A stretch of DNA of 64,000 nucleotides from Pseudogracilibacillus sp037072025 (GCF_037072025.1 NZ_JAXHDD010000008.1:1-64000), one strand, 5' to 3'. Counted from the stretch's first letter, positions 52,341 to 61,011 are shown. The notes: a model not told the origin generated them from the sequence alone. Translations and numbers: made by a program.

Positions 52341-52377
52341 GTATGTGATGATAGGGAGTTCCCTATCATCTTCATAC
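52341..52377 (+). promoter_or_regulatory. Intergenic hairpin between atpD and atpC
   Basis: GATGATAGGG-AGTT-CCCTATCATC is a 10-bp stem with a tetraloop, extended by GTATG/CATAC after small bulges. No T-run follows; atpC's GGAGGTG site lies 24 nt on. It may shield the 3' end of the atpD message. Confidence 0.6.
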
Positions 52378-52414
52378 AGGGCTAATGATTTAAGGTTTAG
52401 GAGGTGTTTCAACT

Positions 52415-52813
52415 TTGAAAACACTAACAGTAAGTGTAGTTACTCCAGATGGACCTATATTAGAAGATGATTATGAAATGCTCAGCTGCAAAGCAGAAAA
52501 TGGAGAACTTGGAATATTACCTGGTCATATCCCACTAGTTGCACCATTAACAATTAATGCAGTGCGTTTAAAACGCGAAAATACTGAAGATTTGTTGGCG
52601 GTGAACGGTGGATTTTTAGAAGTAAGACCTGATAAAGTAACCATTTTAGCCCGGTCAGCCGAAAAGGCATCTGATATTGACGTTGAACGTGCAGAACACG
52701 CTAAAGAACGCGCAAGTAAATTACTTGAATCAAACAATCCGAACATTGATGTGATGCGAGCAAAATTAGCACTTCATCGCGCAATAAATCGGATAGAAGT
52801 AGCAAAACATTAA
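52415..52813 (+). CDS. atpC: F0F1 ATP synthase subunit epsilon
   Basis: A 132-residue subunit: N-terminal beta-sandwich (VVTPDGPILEDD, GELGILPGHIPLVAPL) and C-terminal two-helix domain that can inhibit ATP hydrolysis. TTG start after GGAGGTG. Last gene of the operon, followed by a terminator. Confidence 0.95.
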   Translation: MKTLTVSVVTPDGPILEDDYEMLSCKAENGELGILPGHIPLVAPLTINAVRLKRENTEDLLAVNGGFLEVRPDKVTILARSAEKASDIDVERAEHAKERASKLLESNNPNIDVMRAKLALHRAINRIEVAKH

Positions 52814-52822
52814 ATAAGTATG

Positions 52823-52856
52823 AAACCTCATGACCGTGTATGAGGTTTTTTTGTTT
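52823..52856 (+). terminator. Terminator of the ATP synthase operon
   Basis: AAACCTCAT and ATGAGGTTT form a 9-bp stem with an 8-nt loop followed by TTTTGTTTTTTT. Confidence 0.9.
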
Positions 52857-52871
52857 TTTTAGCATACATTA

Positions 52872-52955
52872 TGCTCTCGTGGATAAACCAGCAAACTCCG
52901 TGGTTAAATCGGGAATTGCGTGGATAACGCAACCATCTGTGGATAAACTCGCTTA
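52872..52955 (+). repeat. Short word array after the atp operon
   Basis: Four words with headers CGTGGATAA, CGTGGTTAA, CGTGGATAA and TGTGGATAA, about 20 nt apart (52877, 52898, 52918, 52937). The last header is an exact DnaA-box 9-mer (TTATCCACA on the minus strand). Same vocabulary as the 45-kb array. Confidence 0.85.
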
Positions 52956-53144
52956 TTTTGGCATTAAAATAAACCGATATCTTGTTTTTATTCCGTTTGT
53001 TCTATCGTTAAAAACGATTTTACAATGATGAAAGAAAACCAGCTGGTTACCGGGTTAAACGGTTCCTATATATGCAAAAATACAGACATAATTTACGTTC
53101 AATTAAGAATAACGACAAAATCCTCTTATCCAATTTCATTAAAA

Positions 53145-53290
53145 GAGGATGTTCAAAAAGTCCGGTATAAATGACAACACGAATGCTTGCTTCTCCGCTA
53201 CTCATGTATCTAAATGCATACATTCCGCTGCTCGAAACTGCGCCGCCTCGAACTTCTTGGTCCTTTTTATCCTCCTTTTTGAACACGCAT
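53145..53290 (-). repeat. Dispersed MITE-like element, copy 3 (inverted)
   Basis: Ends GTTCAAAAAG (53151) and CTTTTTGAAC (53275). In reverse it carries the same core as copies 1 and 2, with the left-end insert GAGGATAAAAAGG of copy 1 and the ATTCGTG right-end segment of copy 2. It lies between the atp operon and ywzB. Frames across it are shadows. The flank 53291-53565 shows nothing further of note. Confidence 0.85.
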
Positions 53291-53565
53291 TAAAAATTAT
53301 ATTTTTTACGCAATATTCGCTATTTCCCGGGAAATGTTTTAATAATTTATTTTTTTCGACGTAAAAGATTAGGTTCACTCGTCAAATAACTATTTAAATG
53401 TCGATTTTATATTAAAAATTTTGTAATTTGAAAAGAAAACTTAATAAATAAATACAAGTCATCTCGACCATTTAATGACTTCATTAGTTTATTTCTTCAT
53501 TGACTTTTCCATATGTTCATGGCATTGTTGACGGTATAAACAAGAAGAAGAAGTTAGGTGATAAT

Positions 53566-53796
53566 ATGATTTCAATTGGCTATTTCTCAATTATTGGGAT
53601 GTTGTCACATGTTATATTCATCTATATTGCATGGACAGCACTGCAAGGAATTAATGTCGAACCATTTGTTCGAAAAAATAAAATTACGGAAGCACGGATT
53701 ATTCTTATTTTTATCGCAATCGTTATTGGGACTGGAGTAAGTAGATTTGTTTTAGATATTATTCAATGGTCCCAAGATCTAATTTATTTATTTTGA
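53566..53796 (+). CDS. ywzB: DUF1146 membrane protein (YwzB-like)
   Basis: A 76-residue protein with two transmembrane segments and the conserved middle NVEPFVRKNKITEARIILIF. It is the gene that follows atpC in B. subtilis, so synteny supports the call. ATG 53566 follows TTAGGTGAT. Function unknown. Confidence 0.85.
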   Translation: MISIGYFSIIGMLSHVIFIYIAWTALQGINVEPFVRKNKITEARIILIFIAIVIGTGVSRFVLDIIQWSQDLIYLF

Positions 53797-53883
53797 TTTA
53801 GATGTTGATTTATGTAAATATTTGTTTCGTTTAAAAAAGTTCCTCCTGTACATACTGAATGATAATGATAGGGGGAATTTTTC

Positions 53884-54594
53884 GTGAAAAAATTTATTTT
53901 CTTAATATGTACGTTTATATTGGTAAGCCAAACACCGATTAAAGAAGTTGCACATCAAGAGTTATTTTTACTGGCACAAGCGGGTCAAGAAGAAGGTTGG
54001 GATCTAAAAAATTGGCAAGTAGTATCCATTAACGACATTTCTAAAAATGATTTTGACAATATTTCAAACATGTTACAAAATAGTTACTTTATCTCTTTAT
54101 CAAAATATAAAAATGCGGTAATATATACATTTGAGAGTAAAAAAACGAATGATTTAATCGATCATTCTTTTAGAGCTATCATTCAACAAAATAGCAAGGA
54201 TCAAGTAACATTACAGACAATAATTTCTGGTGATGAATGGAACGACAATATTTACAATTATTACAGTCGCTTAATAAAAGACTTACAAAGGGATTATAAT
54301 ATAAAATTTACCAGAAATTTCACTTGTTTAAAGTTCAATGTCAGTGGTATAATTAAAGATGGGTCTTTATTTGACGAATTTTGGAAGAAAATGAAAGTTG
54401 TACATAGGATAGAACAGTATGACAATGTTCAACAATCAATATACGAAAAAGAATTCTATGGTTATTCTCCTTCTTTAGGAGAAGAAATTATTGTAAATAA
54501 CGAAAAAATAAATTTCCAAATCGCTTTGAAAAAAATCACACAAAATAAAACAGAAATAATTGTAGGAACGCCTATGATATTGAATGAATATTAA
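53884..54594 (+). CDS. ywmB: YwmB-family (DUF1779, TATA-box-binding-like fold) protein
   Basis: A 236-residue protein with an N-terminal hydrophobic signal (1-18) and no further membrane segment, probably exported. Position between ywzB and murA matches B. subtilis ywmB, and EEGWDLKNWQVVSIND fits the family start. GTG follows TAGGGGG. Function unknown; conserved next to murA in spore formers. Confidence 0.8.
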   Translation: MKKFIFLICTFILVSQTPIKEVAHQELFLLAQAGQEEGWDLKNWQVVSINDISKNDFDNISNMLQNSYFISLSKYKNAVIYTFESKKTNDLIDHSFRAIIQQNSKDQVTLQTIISGDEWNDNIYNYYSRLIKDLQRDYNIKFTRNFTCLKFNVSGIIKDGSLFDEFWKKMKVVHRIEQYDNVQQSIYEKEFYGYSPSLGEEIIVNNEKINFQIALKKITQNKTEIIVGTPMILNEY

Positions 54595-54627
54595 TATACT
54601 GAACAGAAATTGAAGGAGAATTGTCAG

Positions 54628-55959
54628 ATGGATAAAATCGTTGTAAAAGGTGGCAAGAAATTAAACGGGAATGTTAAAATTGAAGGAGCAAAAAATGCAG
54701 TTCTTCCCGTACTGGCAGCAAGCTTAATTGCGAGCGAAGGAAAGAGTGTAATTTATGATGTTCCAACTTTAGACGATGTATTTATAATAAACGAGGTATT
54801 AAGAAATTTAAACGCAAAAGTCCAATTCAAAAATAATAAAGTAATTATTGATGCCACAAGTGCTTTAGAGACAGAAGCGCCTTTTGAATATGTCCGGAAA
54901 ATGAGAGCTTCTGTACTTGTTCTAGGTCCACTACTTGCAAGATATGGCCATGCAAAAGTTGCTTTACCTGGTGGATGTGCGATCGGATCCCGCCCAATTG
55001 ATCTTCACTTAAAAGGATTTGAAGCGATGGGAGCAAAAGTGAACTTTGGCAATGGCTTTGTAGAAGTTTATGTAGATGGAAGACTCCAAGGAGGAACAGT
55101 CTATCTAGATGTTGCAAGTGTAGGTGCGACAGAAAATATTATGATGGCAGCAAGCTTGGCAGAAGGAAAAACAGTCATAGAAAATTGTGCAAAAGAACCA
55201 GAAATAGTTGATTTGGCAAATTATTTGAATAAAATGGGTGCTAAAATTGTTGGCGCAGGTACGGAAACAATCCGAATTCATGGAGTAGAGAAGCTTCATG
55301 GAGTTGAACATACGATTATCCCAGATCGGATTGAAGCAGGTACGTTTATGGTTGCTGCTGCGGTAACTGGTGGAAATGTATTAGTGGAAAATGTCGTGAC
55401 AGAACATCTTAGACCGTTAATTGCAAAATTACGGGAAATGGGTGTGGAAATTACAGAAGAGGAAAATGGCGTTCGCGTCAATGGACCAGAAAACTTAAAA
55501 GCTACAGATATTAAAACTTTACCACATCCAGGCTTTCCAACTGATATGCAATCACAGATGATGGTAGCTATGTTACGTGCAAAAGGAACAAGTGTAGTAA
55601 CAGAAACGGTATTTGAAAATCGTTTTATGCATGTCGAGGAATTCCGTCGGATGAATGCGAATATGAAAATAGAAGGTCGTAGTGTAATTGTAGAGGGATT
55701 ATGTAACCTACAAGGTGCCCAAGTGCAAGCGACAGATTTACGAGCTGCAGCTTCATTAATTCTGGCTGGTCTTTGTGCAGAGGGACAAACAGAAGTAACA
55801 GAGCTTTATCATTTAGATCGTGGATATGTAGATTTTGCCGAAAAGTTATATCGACTCGGTGCTGATATTCAACGAATTAAAAATGATAAAAAAGAAACGA
55901 TAGATAATGTAATTAAACTTGATTTTAAAGCAAAAAATATTGCGATTGAAATCCCATAA
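54628..55959 (+). CDS. murA: UDP-GlcNAc 1-carboxyvinyltransferase
   Basis: A 443-residue enzyme for the first committed step of peptidoglycan synthesis, adding enolpyruvate to UDP-GlcNAc. The catalytic loop has C117 (LPGGCAIGSRPIDLHL), the fosfomycin target. Other signatures are KIEGAKNAVLPVLAASL and DLRAAASLILAGL. ATG 54628 follows AAGGAG; an upstream TTG frame adds six codons without a site. The normal Cys means fosfomycin sensitivity of MurA, with FosB at 10.2 kb the relevant defence. Confidence 0.96.
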   Translation: MDKIVVKGGKKLNGNVKIEGAKNAVLPVLAASLIASEGKSVIYDVPTLDDVFIINEVLRNLNAKVQFKNNKVIIDATSALETEAPFEYVRKMRASVLVLGPLLARYGHAKVALPGGCAIGSRPIDLHLKGFEAMGAKVNFGNGFVEVYVDGRLQGGTVYLDVASVGATENIMMAASLAEGKTVIENCAKEPEIVDLANYLNKMGAKIVGAGTETIRIHGVEKLHGVEHTIIPDRIEAGTFMVAAAVTGGNVLVENVVTEHLRPLIAKLREMGVEITEEENGVRVNGPENLKATDIKTLPHPGFPTDMQSQMMVAMLRAKGTSVVTETVFENRFMHVEEFRRMNANMKIEGRSVIVEGLCNLQGAQVQATDLRAAASLILAGLCAEGQTEVTELYHLDRGYVDFAEKLYRLGADIQRIKNDKKETIDNVIKLDFKAKNIAIEIP

Positions 55960-56002
55960 TTTAGGTATAAAATAACAACTTCATCATATAATTATAATTA
56001 GT

Positions 56003-56038
56003 AAATAACAGGTAGAATTCTATCTGTTATTTTTTTTG
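56003..56038 (+). terminator. Terminator after murA
   Basis: AAATAACAGGTAGA pairs with TCTATCTGTTATTT (one mismatch), followed by TTTTTTT. Confidence 0.85.
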
Positions 56039-56162
56039 GTTGTTCATTTAAAATCTATGAAATCATTTAAATGGGTTCTAAAAACTAGGGAAAGTGTATA
56101 TATTTTAATATAACAATAGATTAGATTTACTAGACTTAATATTAAGCAAGGAGGGAATACCA

Positions 56163-57266
56163 ATAAAAACGTTTAAAGGAGCTAAGTTAAAAACAAAGCG
56201 TCGTCGAAAAAAAATATTAAAAGCAATATCCAATCGTAATAACCCTCTATCTTCTAGTAATACTGCTACTCGAAATATAGTAGGATTGGTATTCTTTACC
56301 ATCCTCTTGTTTGCGATTGTGTTAATTCCGACTTTAATTGTTATGATTCCGAAGTCGGACACTTATACAGAAGAAAATATTATGGAAGTCACAGTAGATG
56401 AAGAGGATATTGAGGTTTCACAGCTGAATGTTTTTGTGGAAAGATCAGATTCAGGGGAAGTTGAAGAGATTCCACTAGAAAAGTATGTAGCATCTGTGGT
56501 GGCATCTGAAATGCCGGCTGAATTTGAAATGGAAGCATTAAAGGCACAGGCAATTGCAGCAAGAACATATATTGTAAATCACTTATTACATCAAGAAGAG
56601 GAAGAAAAAGTAGTTATTTCTGATACAACAGAGCACCAAGTCTATAAAAATGATGATGAATTAAAAGCAACTTTAGGTTCCGACTATCATTGGAAAATGG
56701 AAAAAGTAAATGAAGCAGTAAAAGCAACGAAAAATGAAATAATTACTTATGATAAGCAGCCGATTACTCCTACGTTTTTTTCAATGAGCAATGGTTATAC
56801 GGAAGATGCAAAAAATTACTGGGGTAATGAGTTGCCATATTTAAAAAGTGTTGAGAGCCATTGGGAAGAAAAGCATCCGGATTTTACAGAACAAATAGTA
56901 TTTACACTTGATGAAATAAGTAGTAAATTAGGTGTTTCTTTACAGGCAGGTGTATCCATTCCAATAAAAATAGTACGGACTGAAAGTAATCGTGTAAGTG
57001 AATTAACCATTCAAGATAAGACTTTTTCAGGACGGGAAGTAAGAGATATGCTCGGGTTAAGATCAAATGACTTTTCGATTAAACAAAAAAATGAACATCT
57101 TATTTTTACCACAAAGGGGTACGGCCATGGTGTAGGCATGAGTCAGTATGGAGCCAACGGAATGGCTGAGGAAGGAAAAGGTTATAAAGACATCTTAACT
57201 TATTATTATCAAGACGTGGAAATAGAAACAATTACAGAAGCGGCTCCAGCACTCGTGGCAAAATAA
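56163..57266 (+). CDS. spoIID: Stage II sporulation protein D (SpoIID)
   Basis: A membrane-anchored peptidoglycan lytic transglycosylase used in engulfment. EIPLEKYVASVVASEMPAEF, EALKAQAIAARTYIVNH with the catalytic Glu in SEMP, and TTKGYGHGVGMSQYGANGMA are signatures. A transmembrane segment lies at residues 41-60 of the long form. The start is odd: the strong site AAGGAGGG at 56148-56155 is followed at 8 nt by ATA (56163), not a usual start, opening a basic 41-codon N-terminal part (KTFKGAKLKTKRRRKKILKA). The first usual start is TTG 56286, with no ribosome site. I give the ATA form (367 residues) as more likely. Confidence 0.85.
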   Translation: MKTFKGAKLKTKRRRKKILKAISNRNNPLSSSNTATRNIVGLVFFTILLFAIVLIPTLIVMIPKSDTYTEENIMEVTVDEEDIEVSQLNVFVERSDSGEVEEIPLEKYVASVVASEMPAEFEMEALKAQAIAARTYIVNHLLHQEEEEKVVISDTTEHQVYKNDDELKATLGSDYHWKMEKVNEAVKATKNEIITYDKQPITPTFFSMSNGYTEDAKNYWGNELPYLKSVESHWEEKHPDFTEQIVFTLDEISSKLGVSLQAGVSIPIKIVRTESNRVSELTIQDKTFSGREVRDMLGLRSNDFSIKQKNEHLIFTTKGYGHGVGMSQYGANGMAEEGKGYKDILTYYYQDVEIETITEAAPALVAK

Positions 57267-57267
57267 A

Positions 57268-57303
57268 TAAGAGAGCAGACATTTATGTTTGCTCTCTTTT
57301 AAG
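57268..57303. terminator. Bidirectional terminator
   Basis: AAGAGAGCAGACA and TGTTTGCTCTCTT form a stem with one mismatch between spoIID and the convergent serine-hydrolase gene. Confidence 0.8.
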
Positions 57304-57310
57304 ATTTTGT

Positions 57311-58387
57311 TTAAGATAGATGGGATTTAAAAATAGAATCAGCAATATTCACATTTACCATTTCTTCTAATCCAGTAATCATTTTAATTAGTCTTATAAA
57401 TGGTATCTGTATAGTAGAATAAATAACTACCCCCAGCTTGTGTTCTTTCATAAACCCACAGTAAGTGTGAAAACCTATAGTTGTTCCTCCATGATGAATA
57501 ACTGGAGTATCAGCCCACTTTTTATTTTCTATCATCCAGCATAATCCCATTTCGATCTGTTTAGTAGCCTTAACAGATTGTTTTTCATGTGTAAGAGCAA
57601 TCGCTTCACGTAAGGGGCTTTCTCTCAAGCCAATTTGATGTTCTACATATGTTAGCATATCATTCATTGTACTTTTGATTGCTCCAGCACCATTAATTGC
57701 AGGAAGTTCGATAGGGGGTACTAAATTACCTTTTTTGTCATATGCTTGCACGTATCGATCGAGATGAGACTTATTTACTGTAATAAATGTATCGTTCATT
57801 TCTAATGGTTTTAAAATCTCTGTTTTTATCGCTTCTTCATACGCCATGCCAAGTATGTCGGATAACGTATTTGCAAGTAAGCCAAGGCCAATATTAGAAT
57901 ATACGAATTTTTTTCCAATCTCTCTTTTTATTTTGTAAGTCGTAAAAAATCGATCTAAATCAGCAGGTGAAAAATCTTTATACGGATTACTTTTCCTTTC
58001 TTTATTTTCTTTGAGTTGTCTTCGAATCGTCTTCATGTCCTCTCTTGGTAAACCTGAAGTATGTGTTGCTAAATGACGAAAGGTTACTTCTTTTCCATTA
58101 TAAGTTAGTGCTTGTTTGTACTCCGGTTTAAATTTACTAATTGGTTCATCTAGTGAAATAATATTTTCAGTAAGTAACTTTGCCAATAATAAACTAGTAA
58201 ATGTTTTTGTTGTTGAGCCGATTTCAAAATATAGATCTCCCAAATCTGTATCAGCACGTTTATTTCCGTCTTCAAGTAGTCCAATATACTCCCGTTCCCC
58301 GTTCTTCACCATACCGACGACAATACTTGCTTTTTTAGCTCGGGATGCTTCTTTTCTCATTAAATAGATGGTACTTTCTCTAATCAT
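57311..58387 (-). CDS. Serine hydrolase, class-C beta-lactamase fold
   Basis: A 358-residue protein of the beta-lactamase/DD-peptidase-like family. The SxxK motif is S58-T-T-K61, the second motif Y163-S-N165 (FVYSNIGLG), and the third is HHGGTTIGF in place of KTG. Such proteins are often esterases or D-amino peptidases rather than true lactamases. No signal peptide is evident, so it should act in the cytoplasm. ATG follows AAGGAGGAG. It follows a MarR gene on the same strand and shares an operator-like sequence with it. Confidence 0.85.
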   Translation of the reverse strand: MIRESTIYLMRKEASRAKKASIVVGMVKNGEREYIGLLEDGNKRADTDLGDLYFEIGSTTKTFTSLLLAKLLTENIISLDEPISKFKPEYKQALTYNGKEVTFRHLATHTSGLPREDMKTIRRQLKENKERKSNPYKDFSPADLDRFFTTYKIKREIGKKFVYSNIGLGLLANTLSDILGMAYEEAIKTEILKPLEMNDTFITVNKSHLDRYVQAYDKKGNLVPPIELPAINGAGAIKSTMNDMLTYVEHQIGLRESPLREAIALTHEKQSVKATKQIEMGLCWMIENKKWADTPVIHHGGTTIGFHTYCGFMKEHKLGVVIYSTIQIPFIRLIKMITGLEEMVNVNIADSIFKSHLS

Positions 58388-58410
58388 TTTTACTCCTCCT
58401 TAATTTAAAG

Positions 58411-58438
58411 AACTTAATAATTAATTAAGCTTAACTAT
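58411..58438 (-). promoter_or_regulatory. Candidate MarR operator before the serine hydrolase gene
   Basis: CTTAATAATTAATTAAGCTTAACTAT closely resembles the site upstream of the MarR gene at 58977-59003; both share AATAATTAA and CTTAACTAT. It contains the palindrome TTAATTAA. It lies 24 nt upstream of the hydrolase ATG. Confidence 0.5.
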
Positions 58439-58519
58439 TTTACAAGATAAGAAACCAGCATGGCTTCGCATAGCGTAGCCACCATCTATCATGAAAATAG
58501 ATTGTTTTCATACAAAGTA

Positions 58520-58960
58520 TTATTTCATCGTATCAATTGTAATTTGTTTTAAATCCAATAGTATGTCTCGAAATTGGGTTAATTTTTCCTCGCCTAATTT
58601 AGCATATAATTTTTCCGTAATAATCAGATCAATTTTTTCTTGCTTCTTGATATATTCAGCACCTTTAATAGCTAAACTTACAAGGATTTCTCTTCTGTTT
58701 TTTTCATTTATTTCCCTTTTTAGATAGTTCATTTCTTCTAGCTTTGAAACTTGCTGACTTGCAGCGCTCGGTGTTATTTCTAATTTATCGGCAATTTCTC
58801 GAATTGTTAAATTTTTGTTTGTATCAATGATTGTTAATAGGAGATCTTGAGCAGAGGTAATATTCTCATCAAGTAACTCGTTGTATCTTTGGTAAATTTG
58901 ATTATTAATAAATTGTGTTGCATCATTAATTTCCTTTACGATTAAATGTAAATTTTTCAT
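58520..58960 (-). CDS. MarR-family transcriptional regulator
   Basis: A 146-residue winged-helix regulator. The recognition region is LTIREIADKLEITPSAASQQ VSKLEEMNYL (about 52-80) and the wing is REINEKNRREILVSL. A strong AAAGGAGG site precedes three adjacent start codons, TTG 58966, TTG 58963 and ATG 58960; I list the ATG. Probably represses itself and the serine hydrolase gene through matching sites. Confidence 0.85.
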   Translation of the reverse strand: MKNLHLIVKEINDATQFINNQIYQRYNELLDENITSAQDLLLTIIDTNKNLTIREIADKLEITPSAASQQVSKLEEMNYLKREINEKNRREILVSLAIKGAEYIKKQEKIDLIITEKLYAKLGEEKLTQFRDILLDLKQITIDTMK

Positions 58961-58976
58961 CAACAATTAACCTCCT

Positions 58977-59003
58977 TTAATAATTAAGTCAACTTAACTA
59001 TAT
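58977..59003 (-). promoter_or_regulatory. Candidate MarR operator at its own promoter
   Basis: TTTAATAATTAAGTCAACTT and AACTATAT: the half-sites AATTAAG and CTTAACT are inverted around TCAA. Its partner lies before the serine hydrolase gene. Confidence 0.5.
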
Positions 59004-59133
59004 CAAGTTTTATTAATAAAGCAATAGGTATTTTCTCTTAATCTAAGAAAGAATCAATAAAATTTGAAAAATCTATTTATTTCATGTATATATTTTTCAG
59101 ATTCTGTTCACAATGGTGGATGAGGTGATAAAT

Positions 59134-60024
59134 ATGAAAGAAGTTCCAAACGAATCCAAAAAGAAATGGACTCGTATATTCAAGAAGAAATGGTTTTTCC
59201 CAGCGCTATATATTGTAATTGCCGCATTTCTTCTAACTGGAGTTGTCTGGTACCAAAATGTACAAAGTAATTTAATAGAAGGACTGGATGATAACGAACA
59301 ATCAGATAGTTATAATCCAAGTTATTTTGATGAGGATGCAGAATCTGTTTTACAACAACAAGAAGTAATTAAAATGCCTGTAGATGAAGAAGTGCAAACA
59401 GAAATAGTAACTAAATTTTACGATTACAACGCAGAACAAGAAGAGCAAGAAAAAGGTCTAACTCTATATAACAATCGCTACTATCAGAGTACAGGTGTTG
59501 ATATTGCATCAAGTGATGGAAAAGCTTTTGATGTAATTGCTTCCTTAAGTGGAACAGTTACAGAAGTTAAAGAAGATCCACTACTCGGAAATGTCGTTGT
59601 AATGTCTCATGGTGAAGATATTACAACATACTATGCAAGTTTAGGAGAAGTAGCTGTTGAACCTGGTGCAGATATAAAACAAGGTGATAAGCTAGGTACT
59701 GCTGGGAAAAATTTATTCAGCGAGGAAAGTGGCACACATGTTCATTTTGAAATTCGAAAAGGGGAAACAGAAGTAAACCCAGAAGATTTTTTCAATGAGC
59801 CATTAAATAAATTGGTAGATTTTAATGTAGAAGAACAAGAAGAGCCACAAGCTGAAGAAAAAAATGAAGAGGAACCTGAAGCAAATGAAGAAGACGCTGA
59901 AAATGGAACAGATTCAGACGTTGATCTAGATGAAGAGGAAGAGAACGAGAAAGACGCTGAAGAGGATTCTGAAGAAAAAGATGCGGAAGCAAACCAAAAT
60001 TTATCTTTCTCAATTACTGCATAA
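59134..60024 (+). CDS. spoIIQ: Stage II sporulation protein Q (SpoIIQ)
   Basis: A 296-residue forespore membrane protein with one transmembrane segment (21-39) and a LytM/M23 domain (about 107-222). It anchors SpoIIIAH across the intermembrane space during engulfment. Catalytic residues are incomplete: the first metal His is replaced by S119 (YQSTGVDIA) while D123 and H202-V-H204 remain, the same kind of loss known for B. subtilis SpoIIQ. The C-terminal 65 residues are almost all Glu, Asp, Asn and Ala. ATG 59134 follows GATGAGGTG. Confidence 0.93.
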   Translation: MKEVPNESKKKWTRIFKKKWFFPALYIVIAAFLLTGVVWYQNVQSNLIEGLDDNEQSDSYNPSYFDEDAESVLQQQEVIKMPVDEEVQTEIVTKFYDYNAEQEEQEKGLTLYNNRYYQSTGVDIASSDGKAFDVIASLSGTVTEVKEDPLLGNVVVMSHGEDITTYYASLGEVAVEPGADIKQGDKLGTAGKNLFSEESGTHVHFEIRKGETEVNPEDFFNEPLNKLVDFNVEEQEEPQAEEKNEEEPEANEEDAENGTDSDVDLDEEEENEKDAEEDSEEKDAEANQNLSFSITA

Positions 60025-60075
60025 GTTTTAAAAAAATTATAAAGATAAACATTGGCATATCAGCTAATAAGAATG

Positions 60076-60106
60076 AGCCCTAAGATATTAAGAGGGGCTT
60101 TTTTTT
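60076..60106 (+). terminator. Terminator after spoIIQ
   Basis: AGCCC and GGGCT with additional inner pairs, followed by TTTTTTTT. The rest of 60107-60744 holds no gene I can support; the promoter of spoIIID must lie in its last part, but I could not pick one with confidence. Confidence 0.6.
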
Positions 60107-60744
60107 GTCCTTTTAGGAGAGTGAAGGTGAACTACTCCATTAAAATTTATAGAAAATTCAGGTTAAACTCCTTGTCTTTTCCTAGAAAAGCTCAAAATTA
60201 ATCATAAACAAAATTAATTGTTAATAAAATATGATTAACAGAGTAATCGCTTAATATCTGGGGTGCGAGTTAGTGAATCTTTTTTATAAGTAGAACTGAT
60301 CGTATTAGCTTTCACTGTTTCATATTTTCCTAAAAAGATGCGGACCCATAGAACTGGGGAAAGCGGATAATGAATCTGAAAATGGTACATGGATATCGCA
60401 AAATGGGCAAGTCACGTATTTTGGGTCAATTGACGTAAGAAAAACTTATATTGATGAAATGAATGTTTTAGAAATCAGAACTAGCATTTATACATATTAA
60501 ACCAAAAATAAGTTTTTCGTATAGAAAATAGACGGTGACTAGTATTGTTAATGAGGAGAGCCCGCTTTCGTTTGTGACAATTAAAAAAAGAAGCAGATCA
60601 CATTTGGAAAATGAAGCTAAACAAGTGTCGTAGTTTCTAAAACATTGGCGGATACCAACGTCCTTGTTTAATCGTAATAACATGTCAACACCGCACCTTG
60701 TCTCACTTAACACCTCAGAAAATCAACATAGGGAGGCGACCGGT

Positions 60745-61011
60745 GTGCATGATTACATCAAAGAGAGGACTATCCGGATAGGTAGATATGTCGTAGAGAC
60801 AAGAAAAACCGTCCGTATGATAGCGAAAGAATTTGGTGTTTCGAAAAGCACGGTTCATAAAGATTTAACAGAACGTTTACCAGAAATAAACGCAGAACTT
60901 GCAAAACAAGTAAAAGAAATTTTGGAATATCACAAATCGATACGTCATATCAGGGGAGGTGAAGCGACGAGGGAAAAGTATAGAATCGAACGTGAAAGCC
61001 AATCCGAGTAG
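60745..61011 (+). CDS. spoIIID: Stage III sporulation transcriptional regulator SpoIIID
   Basis: An 88-residue DNA-binding protein of the mother-cell programme. MHDYIKERTIRIGRYVVETR and the helix-turn-helix VRMIAKEFGVSKSTVHKDLT, then RHIRGGEATREKY, match SpoIIID almost throughout. GTG 60745 follows GGGAGG and gives the standard N terminus; a longer frame from 60664 is not used. It fine-tunes sigma-E and sigma-K genes. Confidence 0.95.
   Translation: MHDYIKERTIRIGRYVVETRKTVRMIAKEFGVSKSTVHKDLTERLPEINAELAKQVKEILEYHKSIRHIRGGEATREKYRIERESQSE

Noticed and set aside
53047..53364. Genes across the inverted MITE-like copy
   Set aside because: Frames on both strands follow the repeat's sequence and have no ribosome sites; the element is non-coding in all three copies.
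60664..60744. Longer N terminus for SpoIIID
   Set aside because: The extra 27 codons have no ribosome site, while GTG 60745 gives the conserved MHDYIKERT start behind GGGAGG.
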